Under the pieces are notes generated by a model, which did not search any database, was not told the origin of the DNA, and saw only the letters and a list, made by a program, of their open reading frames with translations. Of a stretch of 64,000 nt of DNA, positions 1 through 7,862 are shown piece after piece (the first letter of the stretch is position 1; each line of letters starts with the position of its first letter). The position numbers were made by a program, and so were the translations under genes. The stretch lies in contig CAZRAL010000007.1 of assembly GCA_964598005.1 (NCBI GenBank), positions 1-64,000 of the forward strand. Direction: 5' to 3'. This DNA comes from CAZRAL01 sp964598005. GTDB lineage: Bacteria; Pseudomonadota; Gammaproteobacteria; Burkholderiales; Usitatibacteraceae.

Positions 1-131
1 CAACCGGACAGGTCGCGTGCTATAAATCCGGACAACTTAAAAACTCGCAACACGCTTATACGGTAAAGTTGACGTTCAGCTTTTTTGCCGTTACCGTAAC
101 CTGAAATCTCACAATTTCTTTCTTCATCTTG

Positions 132-533
132 ATGCCCATTTTGTTTACCGAAACCAACATATATTCGACCTGCCTTCGCCGGAGAGTAAGGAGAATCGCT
201 TTATTGGCTGCGCTGGGGTTATTGCTATCGGCATGTGAGACAGTAGAACCGCCCCCTACTGCAGTGGAACCGGTTGCCATGATTCCTGCACCACAACGTC
301 CAACCAAGCTGACGTTAGAGGCAGAAGCCGCGCTAACGCTGGCGGAACAGAGCGTGATTGAAGCACGTGTCAAACGCACCATGTGGAGCGCTGCATGGGA
401 AGCGCTGCAACAGGCGCATGCTTCCGCAAAAATATTCGACAGCGAAGCTACATTGCGTTATGCAAAATCAGCCACCGAATTTTGTAATCTCGGCCTTAAA
501 CAGACCGAATCTCCTGCCGTAAACTGGAATTAA
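132..533 (+). CDS. small putative lipoprotein of unknown function
   Basis: About 133 residues. An arginine-rich stretch (LRRRVRR) is followed by a hydrophobic run ending in LLLSAC, a good lipobox that would place the lipidated Cys near residue 35. The rest is proline-rich for about 20 residues and then helical, with many Ala/Glu. The function is not recognised; the short helical Ala-rich repeat loosely recalls small SoxK/DUF4398-type lipoproteins, which is only an impression. The start is uncertain: the ATG at 132 has no visible ribosome-binding site, whereas an AAGGAG at 188-193 lies ahead of an in-frame TTG at 204, which would leave a very short signal sequence. A DUF4124 gene follows 19 bases downstream on the same strand, so the two may be co-transcribed. 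Confidence 0.55.
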   Translation: MPILFTETNIYSTCLRRRVRRIALLAALGLLLSACETVEPPPTAVEPVAMIPAPQRPTKLTLEAEAALTLAEQSVIEARVKRTMWSAAWEALQQAHASAKIFDSEATLRYAKSATEFCNLGLKQTESPAVNWN

Positions 534-552
534 TGCCAAAGGAGTTTTTCCC

Positions 553-1026
553 ATGAAAATACGACTCATTTTATGTATGGCTCTTTCGCTCGGTACGCTG
601 TGTCTGCCCAGCTTCGCCCAGGTTTATAAATGGGTCGATAAAGACGGCAAGGTACAGTATTCGGATACCCCACCTACCGACACCAGTCAGGTAACGGCTA
701 AAAAATTAGACGCACCCTCATCCGGGCTTACTTCCGCGCCTGCAACGAAGACCCCAGCCGTTAACGGTAAAGATGCCCCCAAAGATCCGGGCAAAGCCAA
801 AGAGGAAACCAGCGCTGAAAAAGCCAACCGCGAAGCTGAAGAGCAAAAAAACAAGGAAATCGATGCCGAAAATTGCCGCGAGGCACAAACCTCCTTGCGT
901 ACACTCGATAACGGCACCCCGGTCAGAAAAAGCAATGCGGCAGGTGAACTGCAATATCTCGATACAGCTCAACGCGAGGCAGAACGGGCGCGTATACAGC
1001 AAATCATTTCAGAATCGTGTAAATAA
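553..1026 (+). CDS. DUF4124 domain-containing exported protein
   Basis: 157 residues. Residues 1-22 form a signal peptide ending in PSFA before Gln23. The mature N-terminus reads QVYKWVDKDGKVQYSDTPP, the hallmark of DUF4124, a short beta-rich domain common in proteobacterial envelope proteins with no assigned biochemical role. Residues 70-110 are low-complexity Lys/Glu/Ala and the tail looks coiled-coil. The start is supported by AAAGGAG 6-7 bases upstream. A strong hairpin lies just after the stop codon. Probably periplasmic; the specific function is unknown. Confidence 0.87.
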   Translation: MKIRLILCMALSLGTLCLPSFAQVYKWVDKDGKVQYSDTPPTDTSQVTAKKLDAPSSGLTSAPATKTPAVNGKDAPKDPGKAKEETSAEKANREAEEQKNKEIDAENCREAQTSLRTLDNGTPVRKSNAAGELQYLDTAQREAERARIQQIISESCK

Positions 1027-1045
1027 GTTGCTTGTGCAGGTGGCA

Positions 1046-1075
1046 CATAACAAACGCAGGCGGGCGTTTGTTATG
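1046..1075. terminator. hairpin between convergent genes, probable bidirectional terminator
   Basis: A perfect 12-bp stem (CATAACAAACGC at 1046-1057 pairing with 1064-1075) encloses a 6-base loop. It sits between the convergent DUF4124 gene and rnfH and covers the last rnfH codons. There is no long T-run on either side, so intrinsic termination is plausible but not certain. Confidence 0.5.
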
Positions 1076-1370
1076 CGTGTTTGCGCCCGGCACGACGGCG
1101 GCGCGCTTGCTTGGGGTCAACATTCAGGGGACGGTAAATTTCTACGCGGTCACTCTGGCGCAAGGGCGTATCGAGTGGTAGAACTTTGCCCCAGATGCCG
1201 ATTGTGCAGGAATCAAGATTGATATTCGTAAATGTATCCAGAATGCCGGATGCCTCGATCGCCTCCCGGGCCGTCGCTCCTCGATTCAGCAGGAGGTTGA
1301 TTTCGCCACCGTTATCTGACATGGCATAGCTCACCGTTATCCTCAATTTATCTACATCATTTTTTGGCAT
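1071..1370 (-). CDS. rnfH: RnfH/RatB family ubiquitin-like protein
   Basis: 99 residues forming a small beta-grasp protein of the UPF0125/RnfH family. Typical features are a beta strand LRITVSYA near the start, the segment TAREAIEASGIL, the segment IGIWGKVLPLDTPLRQSDRVEIYRPL, and a very basic C-terminus with RRRRAGRK. Family members sit either beside rnf operons or, as here, beside ratA and smpB; the molecular role is unclear. The start codon overlaps the end of ratA by 14 bases, so the two are probably translated from one mRNA. Confidence 0.92.
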   Translation of the reverse strand: MPKNDVDKLRITVSYAMSDNGGEINLLLNRGATAREAIEASGILDTFTNINLDSCTIGIWGKVLPLDTPLRQSDRVEIYRPLNVDPKQARRRRAGRKHA

Positions 1371-1794
1371 AGAGCGTCTCGGCGCGTTTCACAAATCGTG
1401 TAATGAGCGTGGCTGCGATTTCATGGAATACCGGGCCGACTATTTTTTCCATGATCGCGTTTGAAAAAGTGTAATCGAGTTTCAGTTCTACTTTACTGGC
1501 CGTTTCGGATAAGACGGTAAACCGCCAGTAACCATAAAGCGCCCGAAACGGGCCTTCGCGCAAATGAATTTCCATGAAGGTGCTGTCCCGTTTACGATTC
1601 TCGGTGGTAAAAGACTGCTTGATGCCGAGATAGCCGATATCGATAGTGGCCAGGGTCATTTCCGCCGTGCGGGTATGGACGCGCGCGCCGCTGCACCAGG
1701 GCAAGAATTCTGGATAGGATTCCACTGCATCCACAAGGTCGAACATAGCAGTGGCTGGGTAAGGCACCAGAACGGATTTTTCAACGACAGACAT
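1357..1794 (-). CDS. ratA: RatA/Coq10-type START-domain protein
   Basis: 145 residues, essentially one START/polyketide-cyclase-like domain. It has the family opening VEKSVLVPYPATAMFDLV, then ESYPEFLPWC and a helical C-terminus GPVFHEIAATLITRFVKRAE. The family includes E. coli RatA, described as inhibiting ribosomal subunit joining, and mitochondrial Coq10, which binds ubiquinone; a ubiquinone-related role is likely in most bacteria. It is divergent from smpB with 87 bases between the starts, the usual proteobacterial arrangement, and is followed directly by rnfH. Confidence 0.94.
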   Translation of the reverse strand: MSVVEKSVLVPYPATAMFDLVDAVESYPEFLPWCSGARVHTRTAEMTLATIDIGYLGIKQSFTTENRKRDSTFMEIHLREGPFRALYGYWRFTVLSETASKVELKLDYTFSNAIMEKIVGPVFHEIAATLITRFVKRAETLYAKK

Positions 1795-1881
1795 AGACAG
1801 GTGAAAGCTCTGGGGATTTCAACGTAGACTGCTTTATTAAAAGCAGCGGATGCGATAATAGCAGCCCAACTGGAATAATTT

Positions 1882-2328
1882 ATGAGTATTGTCGAAAACA
1901 GAAAAGCCTTCCACGATTATTTCATCGAGGAGCGTTACGAGGCCGGGTTGATACTGCAAGGCTGGGAAGTCAAGGCCATCCGTGCCGGACGAGTGCAATT
2001 GAAAGAGGCGTACGTTATCATCCAGCATGGGGCGCTTTTTTTGATCGGGGCCCATATCAGCGCCCTGCCCGAAGCCTCAACTCATGTGGATCCCGATCCG
2101 GTTCGTACCCGCAAACTGCTTTTACACGCAGAGGAAATCAGCAAGCTGATCGGCAAAATCGAGCAGCGTGGCTATACAATGGTACCTCTTAATCTACATT
2201 ATCAGCGTGGCCGTATCAAACTCGAAATCGGTCTGGCCAAGGGCAAGAAGCAGCACGATAAGCGTGAAGCCGAAAAGGAACGCGACTGGCAGCGCGAAAA
2301 ACAGCGTTTGATGCGGCAAAAAATTTGA
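1882..2328 (+). CDS. smpB: SsrA-binding protein SmpB
   Basis: 148 residues, the normal length for SmpB, the tmRNA partner in trans-translation that rescues stalled ribosomes. Conserved blocks are visible: NRKAFHDYFIEERYEAGL and GWEVKAIRAGRVQLKEAYV in the OB-fold core, and the basic C-terminal tail beginning KGKKQHDKR that enters the mRNA channel. The tmRNA gene itself was not found in this window. The gene stands alone on its strand, divergent from ratA. Confidence 0.98.
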   Translation: MSIVENRKAFHDYFIEERYEAGLILQGWEVKAIRAGRVQLKEAYVIIQHGALFLIGAHISALPEASTHVDPDPVRTRKLLLHAEEISKLIGKIEQRGYTMVPLNLHYQRGRIKLEIGLAKGKKQHDKREAEKERDWQREKQRLMRQKI

Positions 2329-2476
2329 TTTTCAAACTGACAACTCGTCTTTTTGTTTTCAACCCACAACATTAAAACGCGTAACATAACAGTCTCATCT
2401 CATAACTTCGCGGGCCCACCAGGCCCAGCGCATTGCCAGTCACTATCCGTGCCCTGGCATAAAACAAGGGGAGCCT

Positions 2477-3856
2477 ATGAATCGCCACAACAACGTTCTC
2501 GATTTGATCGGCGACACACCGCTGGTCCGCCTCCAACACCTCGATACTGGCCTGTGCGAGCTTTACGCCAAACTGGAATGCAATAACCCGGCCGGTTCGA
2601 TCAAAGACCGCATCGGTCTGCGCATGATCGAAGCCGCCGAAAAACAGGGAAAATTAAAACCCGGTGGCACCATCGTTGAAGCCACCGCTGGAAACACTGG
2701 ACTGGGCCTCGCCCTGGCGGCTATTCATAAAGGCTACAAACTGATTCTGGTCATTCCCGACAAAATGAGCCAGGAAAAAATTTTCCACCTACGTGCAATG
2801 GGAGTGGAAATCATCATGACCCGTTCCGACGTAAGCAAAGGCCATCCTGAATATTATCAGGACATGGCCAAACGCATCACGACCGAATTACAGGCCAAGG
2901 GCGAAAGTGCGCATTGCGTCGATCAATTCTCCAACCCCGCCAACCCGGCGACGCACGAGGAATGGACTGCGCCCGAAATCTGGGAGCAGATGGAACACAA
3001 ACTCGATGCGATAGTGTGCGGCGTCGGCAGCGGCGGCACGCTGACCGGTATGGGCCGCTTTTTTCAACGCGTCGCACCGCATGTCGAAATGGTGCTGGCC
3101 GACCCCAAGGGATCGATCCTGTCCGAAATCGTCAACACCGGCACGCACGGGCCCAGCGGCTCGTGGCTGGTCGAGGGCATTGGCGGCGACTATGTGCCGG
3201 CCAATCTCGATATCAAACTGGCGCACAAAGCCTACGCCATTCCTGATAACGAAGCCATGCTGGCAGCGCGCGAATTATTGTTGAAGGAAGGCATCATGGC
3301 TGGCTCCTCGTCGGGTACTTTGTTGGCCACGGCCTTGCGTTATTGCCGGGGGCAAACCACACCCAAGCGCGTCGTTACGATCATCTGCGATGTGGGTGGC
3401 AAATACCTCTCCAAAATGTACAACGATTACTGGCTAATGGATCAGGGCATTTTGTCACGCGAAACCAAAGGCGATTTGACCGATTTGATCTCGCGCCGCC
3501 ACTCTGAGCGCGCCACCATCACGGTCAAGCCAGACGATACGCTGCAAACGGCTTACGCACGCATGAAGCTCTATGATTTTCAGCAATTACCGGTTCTGGA
3601 GAATGAGAAAGTCATCGGCATCATCGACGAATCCGATATTTTGCTCTCGATCTATGGCGACGAAACCCGCTTCAAGACGCTGGTACGAGATGCAATGACC
3701 TCCAAGCTGGATACGGTACAAGTCAGCGACTCTGTCAACCGCCTCATGCCAATTTTTGATCGCGGACATATCGCCATCGTGATGGAGGGCGAAAAATTTC
3801 TAGGCCTGATTACCCGTTACGATTTGTTGAACTACTTGCGCAGAAGGGCACAATAA
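2477..3856 (+). CDS. cystathionine beta-synthase with C-terminal CBS pair
   Basis: 459 residues. Residues 1-320 are a fold-type II PLP enzyme: the PLP lysine is Lys43 in NPAGSIKDRIG, the substrate loop is EATAGNTG, and the phosphate loop is GVGSGGTLTG. Residues about 330-459 contain two CBS motifs (TITVKPDDTLQTAYARMK and a second ending in FLGLITRYDLL), which in homologues bind adenosyl ligands. No N-terminal heme domain is present. It should condense serine and homocysteine to cystathionine; a cysteine synthase-like activity cannot be excluded. The ribosome-binding site is AAGGGGAG. A gamma-lyase family gene follows after two bases, so this is a reverse transsulfuration operon. Confidence 0.93.
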   Translation: MNRHNNVLDLIGDTPLVRLQHLDTGLCELYAKLECNNPAGSIKDRIGLRMIEAAEKQGKLKPGGTIVEATAGNTGLGLALAAIHKGYKLILVIPDKMSQEKIFHLRAMGVEIIMTRSDVSKGHPEYYQDMAKRITTELQAKGESAHCVDQFSNPANPATHEEWTAPEIWEQMEHKLDAIVCGVGSGGTLTGMGRFFQRVAPHVEMVLADPKGSILSEIVNTGTHGPSGSWLVEGIGGDYVPANLDIKLAHKAYAIPDNEAMLAARELLLKEGIMAGSSSGTLLATALRYCRGQTTPKRVVTIICDVGGKYLSKMYNDYWLMDQGILSRETKGDLTDLISRRHSERATITVKPDDTLQTAYARMKLYDFQQLPVLENEKVIGIIDESDILLSIYGDETRFKTLVRDAMTSKLDTVQVSDSVNRLMPIFDRGHIAIVMEGEKFLGLITRYDLLNYLRRRAQ

Positions 3857-3858
3857 AC

Positions 3859-5037
3859 ATGAACCACAAATCCCGTTTCGCTACCCGTGCCATTCATGCG
3901 GGTCAGGAACCCGACCCCACCACCGGTGCCGTCATGCAGCCGATTTACGCCACCTCAACGTATGCACAATCCAGCCCCGGCGTGCACAAGGGTTACGAAT
4001 ACGCTCGCACCCACAACCCGACGCGCATGGCCTTCGAGCGCTGCGTCGCCGACCTGGAAAACGGCGTACAGGGTTTTGCCTTTGCCTCAGGCCTGGCAGC
4101 CTCAGCCACAGTCCTCGATACACTCGATAGCGGTAGCCACGTTATCGCGCTCGACGATCTCTACGGTGGCAGTTATCGCCTGTTCGAGCGCGTACGCAAA
4201 CGCTCAGCTGGACTTGATTTCACCTTCATGGACATGACCGATCCATCCAAAATCGAAGCCGCGATCAAACCCAACACCAAAATGATCTGGGTGGAAACGC
4301 CCAGTAACCCGTTGCTGAAACTGGTCGATCTTTCCATGGTAACGGCGCTGGCAAAAAAACATAAATTGATCTCCGTTGCTGACAACACCTTTGCCACGCC
4401 CTATATACAACGGCCACTCGATCATGGCTTCGATCTGGTGGTTCATTCCGTGACCAAATACCTCAACGGCCACTCGGACATGGTGGGCGGTATGGTAGTG
4501 GCCCGCGAACAGTGCGAACTGGCGGAAAAACTTACCTTTTTGCACAATGCTATCGGCAGCATTCTGGGGCCGTTCGACAGCTTTCTGGCCCTGCGCGGCC
4601 TGAAAACGCTGCATCTGCGCATGCAGCGCCATTGTGAAAGCGCGCTGGCGCTTGCCGAATGGCTGGTCAGGCATCCCAAAGTGGAAAAGGTGCTTTACCC
4701 CGGCCTCGCTTCGCATCCTCAACACGCGCTTGCAAAAAAACAGATGACTGGCCCGGGAACCAGCACCGGCGCGGCTTACGGAGGCATGGTAACCGTCATT
4801 TTGAAAGGCGGTCTGGAGGATTCGCGACGCTTTCTGGAACGCCTGAAAATTTTTGTCTGTGCAGAAAGTCTGGGAGGCGTAGAGAGCCTCGCTGAGCACC
4901 CGGCCATCATGACCCACGCCTCCATTCCCGTTCACATTCGCAAGGAATTGGGAATCAGCGACAGCCTGGTGCGGCTATCTATAGGCGTAGAAGACTTGCA
5001 CGACTTGCAGACCGACATTGACCAGGCGCTGCGCTAA
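3859..5037 (+). CDS. cystathionine gamma-lyase/gamma-synthase family PLP enzyme
   Basis: 392 residues of the Cys/Met metabolism PLP family (fold type I), full length. The PLP lysine is Lys200 in DLVVHSVTKYLNGHSD. The residues YEYARTHNPTR and ASGLAASATVLDTL of the cofactor site, and ESLGGVESLAEHPAIMTH near the C-terminus, are all conserved. Sequence alone does not separate gamma-lyase, gamma-synthase and related activities. Its position two bases after a cystathionine beta-synthase favours cleavage of cystathionine to cysteine, completing reverse transsulfuration. The NADAR remnant follows 12 bases later on the same strand. Confidence 0.9.
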   Translation: MNHKSRFATRAIHAGQEPDPTTGAVMQPIYATSTYAQSSPGVHKGYEYARTHNPTRMAFERCVADLENGVQGFAFASGLAASATVLDTLDSGSHVIALDDLYGGSYRLFERVRKRSAGLDFTFMDMTDPSKIEAAIKPNTKMIWVETPSNPLLKLVDLSMVTALAKKHKLISVADNTFATPYIQRPLDHGFDLVVHSVTKYLNGHSDMVGGMVVAREQCELAEKLTFLHNAIGSILGPFDSFLALRGLKTLHLRMQRHCESALALAEWLVRHPKVEKVLYPGLASHPQHALAKKQMTGPGTSTGAAYGGMVTVILKGGLEDSRRFLERLKIFVCAESLGGVESLAEHPAIMTHASIPVHIRKELGISDSLVRLSIGVEDLHDLQTDIDQALR

Positions 5038-5049
5038 CGCTTTATTCCA

Positions 5050-5633
5050 ATGAGTATCGTCAATACCGCCGAACTGCTTGCGCGCATTGCCGATGGATTA
5101 AACCCTAAATACCTCTATTTCTGGGGCCATACGCCCGCCCAAAAAGACAATGTGGATAAAAGCTGCCTAAGCCAGTGGTTTGCCGCACCCTTTATCCTGA
5201 ATCACATTACCTATAGCACTGCCGAGCACTATATGATGGCGCAGAAAGCGTTGTTATTTGGAGATTCGGAAGTGCACAAAAAAATCGTCACTGCTACACA
5301 CCCGGGCGAGGCAAAACGTTTGGGGTGCGAGGTGCGCGGCTTCGATCCCTCAAATGGGAAAGCGAGCGCGAACGCATCGTATTCAATGGCAGCCTGGCCA
5401 AGTTTTCGCAGAATGAGGGGCTGAAAGCTTTTCTTTTGTCTACCGGCGAACGCGTGCTGGTCGAGGCCAGCCCTGTAGACAAAATATGGGGGGTGGGCTT
5501 GACCGCCAGCGATCCGCGGATCCTTTCCCCCGCAAGCTGGGAGGGATTCAATTTGCTGGGTTTTGCGTTGATGAAAGCGCGGCGCGCACTTCAGCAGGAA
5601 AACAGTCTTTCCCGGGATAGTATTCGACCTTAA
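5050..5633 (+). pseudogene. NADAR-family (YbiA-like) gene broken by one-base frameshift
   Basis: Two overlapping frames together give one complete NADAR-type protein of about 194 residues. The first frame (from 5050) supplies SQWFAAPF, YSTAEHYMMAQKALLFGD and HPGEAKRLGCEVRGFDPS. The second (to 5633) continues KWESERERIVFNGSLAKFSQN, VLVEASPVDKIWGVGL and a terminal LLGFALMKAR. Adding one A to the AAA at 5352-5354 joins them exactly. NADAR proteins are N-glycosidases acting on ADP-ribose or riboflavin-pathway intermediates. The damage may be a real mutation or an assembly error; all downstream codons are still well preserved, so if real it is recent. Confidence 0.85.
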
Positions 5634-5692
5634 GAGGGGTGGCGTGCCACAACCGCTACAATGGCGGTTTCTAATATTCCATCATTTTCTCC

Positions 5693-7729
5693 ATGTCCAA
5701 ATCGAATAAACGAATTACCGCCGAAGATCTCTGGAAAATCCAGCGCCCTGCATCTCCTGTGCTTTCACCCGATGGGGCACAAGTCTGCGTCGCCGTTACG
5801 CAATATGAAATGGCGGAAAACAAGGGTACGACCCATTTGTGGCTGTTATCCGCCTTTGGTGGAGCACCGCGTGAGTTGACCTATTGCGGGGCAAAAGACG
5901 AGCAGCCTGCCTGGTCACCGGACGGCCAATACATTGCGTTTGTCGCCCAACGCGGGGAAGGAAAAGAAAAAGACGACGAACCGCAAATTTATCTAATTTC
6001 GCCTGACGGGGGCGAAGCCCGGCGTCTGACCCATCTGGCTACAGGAGCATCGGGGATCAAATGGTTTCCCGATTCCTCGAAAATTGCCTTTATCTCCTGG
6101 GTATGGCCGGATCTGAAAAACGAAAAGGCGCAAGCGGCGCGCTATAAGGAATACCGGGAAAACAAGGTCAAAGCCCATGTAGTGGAACACACCGCCTACC
6201 GTTATTGGGACCGCTGGCTTTCCGATGGGCGCGTACCGCAGCTTCATATTGTTGACATCGATGGCAAGCAGGGCGGGAAATGCATCAACCTGTTCAGCGG
6301 CACCCCGTATGAATTGCCAGTCTACGATACCGACGCCACAGAATACGATATTGCACCAGATGGAAAAAAACTGGCTTTTACTTTTAATCCCAACACAGAC
6401 AGACGTGCCGATCAGGATACCCATCTGATCGAAATGGACATCAAGAGCAGAAAAGCAAAAAACCTGAATCCTGTTGGAAATGTAACCTGTCACCAACCCG
6501 CATACTCTCCCGATGGCCGCTGGATCGCCTGCCTCGTCAATAATTTGCGCCGCTCGATGGATGACTGCAACAAGGTGATGCTGATCGACCGCGCCACCGG
6601 CAAGCAGCGCATGGCCCATCCGCGCTGGGACCGGCAGGTCAATGCACCGCTGCGCTGGGCGGAAGATAGCCAGAGCCTTTACTTCACAGCCGACGAATTC
6701 GCCCGTGTTAATCTGTGGCGGTTACCGCTTAAGGCAGGCACCCCGGAAAAAATTGTTCCTGGCGGGAATGTCAGCGAATTCGATATTCGATCGGGCACGG
6801 TAACTTTTGTGCGGAACGACATGTCATCGGCCCCCAAAGTGTCTGTGGCTGATGCTGAAGGCAACGACATTCAGCCCATCGAAACTTTTAACGATGCGTT
6901 AATGGCGAAATTCCAGTTTGGCGAAGTCAAGGAATTCACCTTCAAGGGATGGAACAACGAACCCGTACAGATGTGGGCCATTTATCCACCCGATTTTGAT
7001 CCGCGTAAAAAGTGGCCGCTGATTCATAACATCCATGGCGGCCCACACGCCAACTGGGCGGACAATTTTCACTTTCGCTGGAACAATCACGTTTTTGCCG
7101 CACAAGGCTATGTCGTCGTTTGCGTGAATTATCACGGATCGCTGGGCTGGGGACAGGCATTTCTGGAATCGAACAATGGCGCCTGGGGCACCAAGGAACA
7201 CGCCGATATCGAAGCCGGTACCGATTTCATGCTGAAGCAGGGTTATATCGATGCCAGTCGGATGGCAGCGACGGGTGGCAGCTACGGCGGCAAGATGGTA
7301 GCCTGGATGAATGGGCGCAATGGCGCCAAAAAAGGCGGGGATCGCTACAAGGCCTATGTATGCCACGCGGGTTGCTACGATTGGGTGGGCATGTATTCCG
7401 ACGATGCGCATTACTTCCATGCCTACCAACTGGAAGCGAAATATTGGGAACATCCGGAAAAAATCGCCGCGCAAAACCCCATCACTTTTGCAAAGTACAT
7501 GAAAACGCCCACGCTGGTGATCCACGGTGCGCTCGACTACCGCGTGCCCGATGCACAGGGGCTGGCTTATTTCAATACACTGAAATCGCTAAACGTACCG
7601 GCCCGCCTGGTCTTTTTTCCCGATGAGAATCACTGGATTTTGAAACCGCAGAATTCACGCCTTTGGTACAAGGAATATTTCGCTTGGCTGGCGAAATATA
7701 TCGGTAGTGGAGCAAGCAAGAAAAAATAG
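5693..7729 (+). CDS. S9 family serine peptidase (acylaminoacyl-/prolyl-oligopeptidase type)
   Basis: 678 residues. The first 400 or so form a WD40-like beta-propeller with repeated SPDG motifs (LSPDGAQVC, WSPDGQYIAF, YSPDGRWIAC). The C-terminal alpha/beta hydrolase carries the catalytic triad: Ser530 in GGSYGG, Asp615 in HGALDYRVP and His647 in DENHWI. An oxyanion HGGPH motif precedes it. No signal peptide is visible, so it is probably cytoplasmic and degrades short peptides. Its possible link to the peptide ABC transporter about 5 kb downstream is only circumstantial. It begins 59 bases after the NADAR remnant, with a TACAAT promoter-like hexamer at 5655-5660. Confidence 0.93.
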   Translation: MSKSNKRITAEDLWKIQRPASPVLSPDGAQVCVAVTQYEMAENKGTTHLWLLSAFGGAPRELTYCGAKDEQPAWSPDGQYIAFVAQRGEGKEKDDEPQIYLISPDGGEARRLTHLATGASGIKWFPDSSKIAFISWVWPDLKNEKAQAARYKEYRENKVKAHVVEHTAYRYWDRWLSDGRVPQLHIVDIDGKQGGKCINLFSGTPYELPVYDTDATEYDIAPDGKKLAFTFNPNTDRRADQDTHLIEMDIKSRKAKNLNPVGNVTCHQPAYSPDGRWIACLVNNLRRSMDDCNKVMLIDRATGKQRMAHPRWDRQVNAPLRWAEDSQSLYFTADEFARVNLWRLPLKAGTPEKIVPGGNVSEFDIRSGTVTFVRNDMSSAPKVSVADAEGNDIQPIETFNDALMAKFQFGEVKEFTFKGWNNEPVQMWAIYPPDFDPRKKWPLIHNIHGGPHANWADNFHFRWNNHVFAAQGYVVVCVNYHGSLGWGQAFLESNNGAWGTKEHADIEAGTDFMLKQGYIDASRMAATGGSYGGKMVAWMNGRNGAKKGGDRYKAYVCHAGCYDWVGMYSDDAHYFHAYQLEAKYWEHPEKIAAQNPITFAKYMKTPTLVIHGALDYRVPDAQGLAYFNTLKSLNVPARLVFFPDENHWILKPQNSRLWYKEYFAWLAKYIGSGASKKK

Positions 7730-7862
7730 ACCATTCCGTTAACATCATTTAATCCGGGATTTGGAAAGTGATATTACCACCCTGTACAATAGGCCTTCGG
7801 GGCGCACGGCTTCCACCAATGTGGAACCAGCAGCCTGATATTCTTGACTCGGCAGAATTGAC

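Noticed and set aside
56..382. Long minus-strand frame opposite the first lipoprotein gene
   Set aside because: It is Ser/Ala-rich with no recognisable motif and lies opposite a frame with a clear lipobox; it is best explained as a shadow.
1071..1794. rnfH/ratA as a RatAB toxin-antitoxin module
   Set aside because: The naming is historical. The START-domain and ubiquitin-like families beside smpB are conserved housekeeping genes, with no sign of addiction-module behaviour in the sequence.
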